Source: Candidatus Omnitrophota bacterium
GTDB lineage: Bacteria; Omnitrophota; Gorgyraeia; Pluralincolimonadales; Pluralincolimonadaceae
DNA: 64,000 nucleotides
NCBI GenBank assembly: GCA_041653595.1
Contig: JBAZFB010000001.1
Span: 1-64,000, forward strand
Reading direction: 5' to 3'
Shown piece by piece: positions 57,880 to 64,000 of the stretch. Position 1 is the stretch's first letter; every line of letters starts with the position of its first letter. The notes under the pieces are model-generated. The model ran no database searches, had not been told where the DNA came from, and saw only the letters and a program-made list of their open reading frames with translations. Made by a program: the position numbers and the translations under genes.

Positions 57880-58674
57880 TTACACGTTCGCGAAATAGAA
57901 TATACCGGTCAATATTGCGTCAGCCAGTATTATGAGTATAAAACTTATAACGACGCTAAGGGTGGTAGAGCGCCCGACGCCCTCGGCGCCGCCTTTCGTA
58001 TTAAGGCCCTGATAGCATCCGATCATCGATATGATTACGGCGAAGACGACGCTCTTTAAAAGGCCGGTCATCACATCCTTCGCCACGAGGAATTCAAAAT
58101 TTGTCTTTATATAAAGGCCCGGGCTTATCTTGAGGTTATAGACGCCGACCAGATACCCTCCGAACATCCCTACCAGGTCTCCCATTATCGTAAGGGCGGG
58201 AAGCATGATGAGGAGGGCTAAAAATCTCGGCACGACCAAAAACCTTACCGGGTTGAGGGCCATCGTCTCGAGCGCCTCTATCTGCTCGGTTACTTTCATG
58301 GTGCCTAGTTCCGCCGCTATCGCGGAACCGACTCTCCCTGCGACCACGAGCGCTATCAGCACCGGCCCCATCTCACGGCACATCGAGACGCTGATAAGGG
58401 CCGCCACGAACCTCACCGCGCCGAGCTTATCCAGCTGGTACGCGCCCTGCATCGCGAGGACTATTCCTATGAACAACGTGACAAAAAATACTATCAGGAT
58501 GGACTGTACGCCTGCGAAGACCATCTGTTGGAAGATGTACCGCCTTCCGATAAATTTGCCTATAAAAGGCGCGAATAACAGCCAGTATAGGGTATTAAAA
58601 AACAACGCGAACACGTCCCATATCGCCGTGCCCGCGCTCAGGGTAGCCCTGCCTATAGCTTGCAAAATGTTCAT
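57880..58674 (-). CDS. mlaE: MlaE-type ABC transporter permease
   Basis: A 264-residue inner-membrane permease. The family core LVVAGRVGSAIAAELGTMKVTEQIEALETMALNPVRFLVVPR is unmistakable, with five or six helices and FGGYLVGVY. It moves phospholipid between membranes with MlaF and MlaD. It follows the STAS protein; in proteobacteria MlaB is also a STAS protein, so that gene may serve as MlaB. Confidence 0.93.
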   Translation of the reverse strand: MNILQAIGRATLSAGTAIWDVFALFFNTLYWLLFAPFIGKFIGRRYIFQQMVFAGVQSILIVFFVTLFIGIVLAMQGAYQLDKLGAVRFVAALISVSMCREMGPVLIALVVAGRVGSAIAAELGTMKVTEQIEALETMALNPVRFLVVPRFLALLIMLPALTIMGDLVGMFGGYLVGVYNLKISPGLYIKTNFEFLVAKDVMTGLLKSVVFAVIISMIGCYQGLNTKGGAEGVGRSTTLSVVISFILIILADAILTGIFYFANV

Positions 58675-58690
58675 AGAGCCTTCATCCTCT

Positions 58691-59023
58691 TTAAGCGGAC
58701 TTTAAGGCATCCTCTTCTGTGGCGTATATCTCGAAAAGTTTCTCTAATTTTGTTATTTCAAACAGGCTCTTCACCTTAGGGGTGAGGCTGGCGAGCTTAA
58801 GCTTGCCGCCTATGCTCTTTATCTTCTGGTGCGCCTCGACGAGCGTTGCCAGTCCGGACGAGTCGACATAAGCCACTCCGGCTAGGTTTATGACGGCTTT
58901 CTGCGCCTTCGAATCCAGGACCTTAATAAAGGCCTTCCTGAAATCCGGGGATGAGGTGAAATTTATCTCGCCCTCCACTTCCAGCACGACCGCGTCTCCG
59001 ACCTTCCTATCTTTTACTACCAT
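58691..59023 (-). CDS. STAS-domain protein (anti-sigma antagonist or MlaB-like)
   Basis: A 110-residue single STAS domain. The phosphorylatable Ser is in YVDSSGLATLVEAHQKI. Two roles fit: an RsbV-like antagonist, as the RsbW-like gene overlaps it by 17 bases upstream, or an MlaB-like partner of MlaF, as mlaE starts 16 bases downstream. The sequence alone does not decide. Confidence 0.88.
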   Translation of the reverse strand: MVVKDRKVGDAVVLEVEGEINFTSSPDFRKAFIKVLDSKAQKAVINLAGVAYVDSSGLATLVEAHQKIKSIGGKLKLASLTPKVKSLFEITKLEKLFEIYATEEDALKSA

Positions 59024-59435
59024 GGGCTTTACCTCCGCTTATAAATTTTATCATCTTTATCTCGTTTCCGCTATCATTATATATGACCTCATCCATGAGG
59101 TTATTTATCAAAAAGATGCCGCGGCCGCCGTGCTTGAGTATATTCGCGTCGGAGCGCGGGTCAGGCGTGGCCTTGTAATCGAAACCTGCGCCCTGGTCGC
59201 GGACGGTTATCTCGAGCTTCCCCCCGGAAAACGCGTAGCTGATAACGACCGGCAGCCTGTCGTCAAGCTTGTTGCCGTATTTTATGGCGTTTATGACCGC
59301 CTCTTCCAGGCAAAGCCTTATGTCGAAGAGCGTCTCCTTGTCCAGCTTGAGTTCCCTGAGCGCGCGGATCAGTTTGGCTGAGGCGAGTTTTATATATTTA
59401 GGATCGCTCGGTATCTCGAAGACGAGATCTTTCAT
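59007..59435 (-). CDS. RsbW-like anti-sigma factor / serine kinase
   Basis: A 142-residue HATPase_c protein of the GHKL type. N-box EEAVINAIKYG, G1 VRDQGAGF and G2 GGRGIFLI are present. Such proteins bind a sigma factor and phosphorylate a STAS antagonist; no sigma gene lies near. It overlaps accA by 4 bases and the STAS gene by 17. Confidence 0.88.
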   Translation of the reverse strand: MKDLVFEIPSDPKYIKLASAKLIRALRELKLDKETLFDIRLCLEEAVINAIKYGNKLDDRLPVVISYAFSGGKLEITVRDQGAGFDYKATPDPRSDANILKHGGRGIFLINNLMDEVIYNDSGNEIKMIKFISGGKAHGSKR

Positions 59436-60391
59436 TCCGTTGAGAACGCTCCTATCTTCCTGTATTTTTCGTATCTGGCTTCTATGAGAGCAGCCGGCGC
59501 CAGTGCCGAAAGGTCTTTAAGGTATCTTTTTACGGCTTCTTTTATCGCGGCCGCTGTCATGGCCGGGTCGCGGTGGGCGCCGCCCAGAGGTTCGTGCACT
59601 ATTTCATCGATAAGCCCGAGCCCCAAAAGGTCCTGCGCGGTCAATTTTAAGGCCTTCGCCGCGTCCGGGGCCCTTGCCCTGTCCTTCCAGAGTATTGCGG
59701 CGCAGCCTTCGGGCGAGATCACGGAATAATACGCGTTCTCGAGGACGCATATCCTGTCACCCACGCCTATTCCCAACGCGCCGCCTGAACCGCCCTCGCC
59801 GATGATGAAACATATGATCGGCACCTTTATGCGCGCCATCTCCATGAGGTTCAAAGCTATCGCCTCGGCTTGTCCCCTCTCTTCCGCGCCGATGCCGGGA
59901 TAAGCGCCGGGCGTGTCTATGAAGACTATCACGGGCAGCTTGAACTTCTCGCCCAGCTTCATCACCCTCATCGCCTTCCTGTACCCTTCCGGATGCGCGG
60001 AGCCGAAGTTCCTCATCAGGTTCTCTTTGGTGTCACGGCCCTTCTGGTGGCCCATGACGATGACCTTCTGCCCGTCTATCTTCGCAAAGCCGCATATCAG
60101 GGCCTTGTCATCGCCGAAGACCCTGTCCCCGTGTATCTCGGAAAAATCGGTCATGATAAGCCCTACGTAATCTAAAGTATAAGGCCTTTTGGGATGGCGG
60201 GCGATCTGGACCCTCTGCCAGGGAGTGAGCCCTTCGAAGACCTCTTTTTTTACCTTGTCGAGCTTGTCCTCGAGTTTCTTTATCTCCGTGGAGAGGTCTA
60301 TGTTCTCCGAGGAGGTGAATTTCTTGAGCTCTTCGATCTTGCGCTCAAGCTCAAGTATGGGTTTTTCGAAATCCAGGCCGATTCCGTTCAT
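59432..60391 (-). CDS. accA: Acetyl-CoA carboxylase carboxyltransferase subunit alpha
   Basis: A 319-residue subunit that transfers carboxyl from biotin to acetyl-CoA, first step of fatty acid synthesis. ARHPKRPYTLDYV, GDRVFGDDKALICG, MGHQKGRDTKENL, IDTPGAYPGIGAEERGQAEAIA and GEGGSGGALGI are present. AccD, AccB and AccC are not in the window. Confidence 0.95.
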   Translation of the reverse strand: MNGIGLDFEKPILELERKIEELKKFTSSENIDLSTEIKKLEDKLDKVKKEVFEGLTPWQRVQIARHPKRPYTLDYVGLIMTDFSEIHGDRVFGDDKALICGFAKIDGQKVIVMGHQKGRDTKENLMRNFGSAHPEGYRKAMRVMKLGEKFKLPVIVFIDTPGAYPGIGAEERGQAEAIALNLMEMARIKVPIICFIIGEGGSGGALGIGVGDRICVLENAYYSVISPEGCAAILWKDRARAPDAAKALKLTAQDLLGLGLIDEIVHEPLGGAHRDPAMTAAAIKEAVKRYLKDLSALAPAALIEARYEKYRKIGAFSTE

Positions 60392-60400
60392 ATGGGCTCT

Positions 60401-61195
60401 TTAGTCGACTATCGTGACTTCTGTGCCTTCCGGCAATATACCGTAAAGTTCCTCGACTTCGCTGTTAAGCATCCTTACGCAGCCGGCCGTCGCCTGTTTT
60501 CCGAGGGAGGACGGGTCGGTCGTGCCGTGGATACCGTATCCTTCCTTGGAAATGCCCATCCAGCGCGTCCCCAGTATATTCTCCGGGCTTCCCGGAGGGA
60601 CGGCCGCGCCCGTCTTATACCAGACCGGGTCGACCAGTTTCGTCGTTATCTTGAAAGTGCCTACGGGCGTGCAGTTGTTCAGGCCGGTGGCAACCTTGTA
60701 AGTCTTCATTACGTTATCGTTCTGCTTGAGCATGAGTATATTCTGCGATTTATCGACGACGACGCTGAATTTCGAGGTCACTACTTTTAATTTCTGCCCC
60801 AGCCTTATGTTATCGCCGGTAAGGTTATTGGATTTCTTGATGAGGTCGACGGTCGTACCGAAGACCTTCGCTATCTTGCCCAGCGTATCTCCGGCCTGGA
60901 CCGTGTATTCCCTGCTGTCGCTGTCCACGATCGGCGAGAAGAGTATCTTCATGCTGAGCTCTTCCGCTTTCGGTTTCGCAACTTTTACTATCGCCGGGTC
61001 CGGATACTCCTCATATGCTTTTTTGTAGGCATCCCTCGCCTCCGGGATCTTATTATCCTTCTCATAGAGCGCGGCCTGCGATAGCAACGCCTCGCCCTCT
61101 TTAGGTGCGAACTGGATCTTGGGCAGGAATATTACTAGTAATCCTATCACTACTACCGCGATCACTACCGCGGGCAAAAAAGCTTTTATCTTCAT
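60401..61195 (-). CDS. LysM-L,D-transpeptidase
   Basis: A 264-residue envelope enzyme. One N-terminal helix (about 7-25) anchors it; a TPR-like helical part follows, then LysM (YTVQAGDTLGKIAKVFGTTVDLIKKSNN) and the YkuD catalytic domain with YGIHGTTDPSSLGKQATAGCVRM (His, Ser, Cys). It makes 3-3 peptidoglycan cross-links or attaches proteins. It lies 9 bases before accA. Confidence 0.92.
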   Translation of the reverse strand: MKIKAFLPAVVIAVVVIGLLVIFLPKIQFAPKEGEALLSQAALYEKDNKIPEARDAYKKAYEEYPDPAIVKVAKPKAEELSMKILFSPIVDSDSREYTVQAGDTLGKIAKVFGTTVDLIKKSNNLTGDNIRLGQKLKVVTSKFSVVVDKSQNILMLKQNDNVMKTYKVATGLNNCTPVGTFKITTKLVDPVWYKTGAAVPPGSPENILGTRWMGISKEGYGIHGTTDPSSLGKQATAGCVRMLNSEVEELYGILPEGTEVTIVD

Positions 61196-61213
61196 GTTAC
61201 TGCGTCTCCCTTT

Positions 61214-61663
61214 CTAAAGCATTATGATTGCGGCGATCACTATCCCTATCAACGAACCTACAAATACTTCAAAAGGCGTGTGCCCGATGAGTTCCTTGAG
61301 CCTGCTTTCCTGTATCTTCCGGCGCCAGTAGATGTCATCCATTATCTTGTTCAGGATCTCGGCCTGCTGGCCTGTGGCGCGCCTGACACCCTGCGCATCG
61401 AAGGCGATGACAACAGCAAAGACCAGAGCGGCGACAAAAAGCGCCGAATCGAATCCCTGCTGGATGCCGACGGCGGTAGCCAGGGCCATCACGCCTGAAG
61501 AGTGGGCGCTGGGCATGCCGCCGGTGCTCACCACCCAGCGGAAGTTAAATTTCCTCTCCCTGATGCTGTTTATGACTATCTTGATGGTTTGGGCGGTCAC
61601 CCAGCCAAGGAGCGTGGCCCAAAAGACCTTGTTCTGGAAGACCAGGAAGACTGAGTTATTCAT
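61214..61663 (-). CDS. Divergent PAP2-family (DUF212) membrane protein
   Basis: A 149-residue membrane protein with four hydrophobic stretches. GGMPSAHSSGVMALATAVG and GHTPFEVFVGSLIGI are the divergent PAP2 motifs, suggestive of a lipid phosphatase acting on polyprenyl or diacylglycerol phosphates. Substrate not known. Confidence 0.87.
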   Translation of the reverse strand: MNNSVFLVFQNKVFWATLLGWVTAQTIKIVINSIRERKFNFRWVVSTGGMPSAHSSGVMALATAVGIQQGFDSALFVAALVFAVVIAFDAQGVRRATGQQAEILNKIMDDIYWRRKIQESRLKELIGHTPFEVFVGSLIGIVIAAIIML

Positions 61664-61711
61664 ATCTGGTGTCTATTATACTATATTTTTGCCGGGCTTG
61701 ATAATAAAAAA

Positions 61712-62278
61712 TCACGACTTTATGAGCGAGAGCGTCTCGGACCGCGTCTTCTCGTTCGAACGGAATACGCCCCTCACCGCGCTCGTGACCGTCGATATCC
61801 CGGGCTTCTTCAAACCCCTCATCGACATGCAGAGATGCTCGGCCTCTATCACGACCATGCATCCGCGGGGCTTGAGCTCGCGCATTATGACCTCGGCGAT
61901 CTGGGTCGTAAGCCTTTCCTGGACCTGCGGCCTCTTGGCGAGTATATCTACCGCCCTGCCCAGCTTGCTTAAGCCAGTCACCCTGCCCTCTTTTGGGATA
62001 TAGGCGATATGGGCCCTCCCGAGGAACGGCAACAGGTGGTGTTCGCACACGGAATAAAGAGGAATATTCTTAAGGAGGATTATCTCCTCGTGTTTCTGGT
62101 CGAGGACGACCTCGAGTTCCTTGGCCGGGTCCTGGCTTATCCCGGCGAATATCTCCCCGTACATCTCCGCTACCCTGCGCGGGGTCTCCTGCAGGTCTTT
62201 GCGTTTAGGGTTCTCTCCGACCGCCTCGAGTATCATAGTCACGGCCTTGATTATCTTCTTCTTGTCGATCTCTCTCAC
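61712..62278 (-). CDS. folE: GTP cyclohydrolase I
   Basis: A 188-residue enzyme turning GTP into dihydroneopterin triphosphate. ETPRRVAEMYGEIF, SVCEHHLLPFLGRAHIAYIP (zinc Cys and His), GLSKLGRAVDILAKRPQVQERLT and EAEHLCMSMRG are diagnostic. It feeds folate (folC end is at 63667) and queuosine (queD-C-E at 44995-46744). Confidence 0.95.
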   Translation of the reverse strand: MREIDKKKIIKAVTMILEAVGENPKRKDLQETPRRVAEMYGEIFAGISQDPAKELEVVLDQKHEEIILLKNIPLYSVCEHHLLPFLGRAHIAYIPKEGRVTGLSKLGRAVDILAKRPQVQERLTTQIAEVIMRELKPRGCMVVIEAEHLCMSMRGLKKPGISTVTSAVRGVFRSNEKTRSETLSLIKS

Positions 62279-62297
62279 TTGATTTTTCCTTTCTATC

Positions 62298-63683
62298 CTA
62301 TTTCCCGATACAAAATTGCGAGAATACCTTATCGAGTATATCGTCGGTCACGGTCTCTCCGACCATCTCGCCTATGCAATCTAGCGATTCCCTGAGCTCT
62401 ATCGCTATCAATTCGGGCGAGAGTTTTCCATCTACCGCCTTGATCGCCTCCGTCAGCGATTCGTACGAGCGCCTCAGCGCGTCCTTCTGCCTGGCGTTCG
62501 TTATCACCGCGCCCTCGGCCGCGCGCACACCGCCTCCGAAGACTTTTTCAGCCATCTTCTCTTTAAGCCCGCCGATGCCTTCGCCTGACTTCGCGGATAC
62601 TTCCGCGACCGTCTCGCCTTTAGCGACGGCGAACGTTAATTTCCTCGCAAGGTCGATCTTATTCAGGACTACTATCCTCTGCCGGCCTTTCGTATCCTCG
62701 AGCAATACCCTGTCCTCATCTGTAAGGCGGGAACTCGCGTCGAGGAGGAGCAGTACCAGGTCGGCGGCCTCGATATGCTCGCGGCTCCTCAGCACGCCCT
62801 CCCTTTCGACTATGTCCTCGGTAGGAGTGATGCCGGCCGTATCTGTCAGTTTGAAAGGGATCCCCAGGATATTGACGAATTCCTCGATGGTATCCCTTGT
62901 CGTGCCCGGTATATGGGTGACTATGGCCCGCTCTCTTCCGATGAGCGCGTTAAGCAGGCTTGATTTCCCGACATTCGGCTTGCCGCATATTACGCAAGAA
63001 ATACCTTCCCTCAGGATAATGCCCCTGTCCGCCGTCTCCAGCAGCCGCGAGATCTCCAGTTTCACGGATCCCAGGCGTTCCGAGGTCTTCGCCCCGGATA
63101 ATATCTCCATATCTTCATCTGGAAAATCTATTGAAGCCTCGACCTCCGCAGATATTGAAATAAGTTCATCCCTTATCTTGTTAAGGCTGGATGAGAGCCT
63201 GCCGTCGAGCTGGCCCAGCGCCGCCCTTAGCGAGGCGTCGGTCTTTGCCCTTATTATATCGAGGACAGCCTCGGCCTGCGTAAGGTCAAGCCTGCCGTTG
63301 ATAAAAGCGCGCTTTGTGAACTCGCCGGGTTCGGCGAGCCGCGCCCCGTTCTCCAATACAAGCCCCAGCGCCTTTTTTAACGGTATTACGCCGCCGTGGC
63401 AGCTTATCTCTACGACCTCTTCCTTTGTGTAGCTTTTCGGGGCCCTCATTACGGTCAACAGGGCCTCATCTACAACCACGCCCTTATCATGGACATGGCC
63501 GAAATGCGAAGTGAATGAACGGAAGCTCGACGGGAGTTTCCCTTTTTTAGAGCGGAATATCCTGTCGGCTATCTCGGCGGCGTCCTTCCCGCTCAGGCGC
63601 ACTATGCCGATAGCGCATTCGCCCAAAGAGGTCGATATCGCCGCTATGGTATCTTCCGCGCCTATTTTAGACTGCTTTTTCAT
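62298..63683 (-). CDS. mnmE: tRNA modification GTPase MnmE
   Basis: A 461-residue GTPase that modifies wobble uridine with MnmG. The N-domain opens EDTIAAISTSLGECAIGIVRLSG; the G domain has GKPNVGKSSLLN, DTAGI and NKID; the tail ends FCIGK, the conserved Cys motif. The start overlaps folC by 17 bases. Confidence 0.95.
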   Translation of the reverse strand: MKKQSKIGAEDTIAAISTSLGECAIGIVRLSGKDAAEIADRIFRSKKGKLPSSFRSFTSHFGHVHDKGVVVDEALLTVMRAPKSYTKEEVVEISCHGGVIPLKKALGLVLENGARLAEPGEFTKRAFINGRLDLTQAEAVLDIIRAKTDASLRAALGQLDGRLSSSLNKIRDELISISAEVEASIDFPDEDMEILSGAKTSERLGSVKLEISRLLETADRGIILREGISCVICGKPNVGKSSLLNALIGRERAIVTHIPGTTRDTIEEFVNILGIPFKLTDTAGITPTEDIVEREGVLRSREHIEAADLVLLLLDASSRLTDEDRVLLEDTKGRQRIVVLNKIDLARKLTFAVAKGETVAEVSAKSGEGIGGLKEKMAEKVFGGGVRAAEGAVITNARQKDALRRSYESLTEAIKAVDGKLSPELIAIELRESLDCIGEMVGETVTDDILDKVFSQFCIGK

Positions 63684-64000
63684 TTATTAAGCTCTTCTTT
63701 CCCAGATATTTTAAGGCCTCGCCGACCACGAATAACGAACCGGTAACTAGTATAAGGTCTTCCTGCCCCGCGTGGCGCCGCGCCAGTTCCACGGCTTCCC
63801 CCGCGTTGAATGTCGCGACCGACCTCTTCTCGTAATCCGGAAAATCCTTCCGTATCTTTTCCGGCGATACGGCTCGCGGCGAATCTGCCCTGGTAAAGAA
63901 GATCTCGTCGGCAAGCGGAAAAAGGTTGCGAGCCAGGCCTTTTATGTCTTTCCCGGAGGAGACGCCGAATACAAGATAAAGTTTTTTATAGGAGAAGATG
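63667..64000 (-). CDS. folC: Folylpolyglutamate synthase, C-terminal end (5' part outside window)
   Basis: The last 110 residues of a Mur-ligase-type enzyme, reading VFGVSSGKDIKGLARNLFPLADEIFFT, SPRAVSPEKIRKDF and LILVTGSLFVVGEALKYLGKK. These match the FolC/dihydrofolate synthase C-domain, which adds glutamates to folate. The stop TAA is at 63669-63667, inside mnmE. Its proximity to folE supports the call. Confidence 0.85.
   Translation of the reverse strand, partial: IFSYKKLYLVFGVSSGKDIKGLARNLFPLADEIFFTRADSPRAVSPEKIRKDFPDYEKRSVATFNAGEAVELARRHAGQEDLILVTGSLFVVGEALKYLGKKSLINEKAV

Overview
The window reads as a chromosomal segment of a Gram-negative-type bacterium with a glycan-oriented metabolism. 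Supporting features are a TolC/HlyD/EmrB efflux set, an MlaEFD lipid transporter, a PEP-CTERM protein, lipoproteins, an outer-membrane barrel, glycogen enzymes and several GH1/GH3 glycosidases. Gene content and style suggest Candidatus Omnitrophota (OP3) or a near relative. That is an inference without any marker-gene analysis. Nearly all genes lie on the minus strand; only the secreted poly-Thr protein, the AsmA-like protein, glycogen phosphorylase, tRNA-Leu and the YbaK protein are on plus.

Region 1-4.1 kb is a TetR-controlled multidrug efflux operon (tetR, tolC-like, emrA-like, emrB-like cut by the window edge), with near-identical operators at both promoters. Region 4.1-14.4 kb is an unusual cassette: a GtrA-glycosidase fusion, a protein with an acyl carrier domain and an acyltransferase domain, a GT4 glycosyltransferase, a sensor kinase, two receiver proteins (one ending in a kinase dimerisation domain without ATPase) and a secreted GH1 protein whose catalytic nucleophile is Gly. 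An intact GH1 paralogue and a patatin lipoprotein follow at 14.7-17.3 kb. Region 17.3-23.5 kb holds small stress-type membrane proteins, Fe-superoxide dismutase, a 911-residue adenylation-carrier-acyltransferase enzyme, a hydrolase and a SYLF protein.

Region 23.6-29.5 kb looks like a LacI-regulated glycan unit: three related jelly-roll-like secreted proteins (one with a PEP-CTERM tail), a LacI regulator and a GC-rich GH3/PA14 enzyme. One palindromic motif sits upstream of three of these genes. Region 29.5-39 kb carries a VIT transporter, greA, a GH13 branching-type enzyme, lactate dehydrogenase, and an iron operon (DtxR-FeoA fusion, feoB, ferritin) with an iron-box-like operator. A dispersed repeat carrying a TTGATA-N17-TATAAT promoter occurs at four intergenic sites between 24 and 38 kb.

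Region 39-64 kb is mostly housekeeping: a tRNA His-Arg-Pro cluster with a leader terminator, an AsmA-like protein, rdgB, rph, class I fumarase, the queuosine genes queD/queC/queE, murI, an amidase, tmRNA with smpB, glycogen phosphorylase, tRNA-Leu, ybaK, a frameshifted comM, yraN, spoVG, an MlaEFD-FecR-barrel operon, a STAS/anti-sigma pair, accA, an L,D-transpeptidase, a PAP2-like protein, folE, mnmE and the end of folC. No CRISPR array, rRNA, insertion sequence or phage gene was seen, and no gene-free stretch exceeds 300 bases apart from the tRNA cluster.
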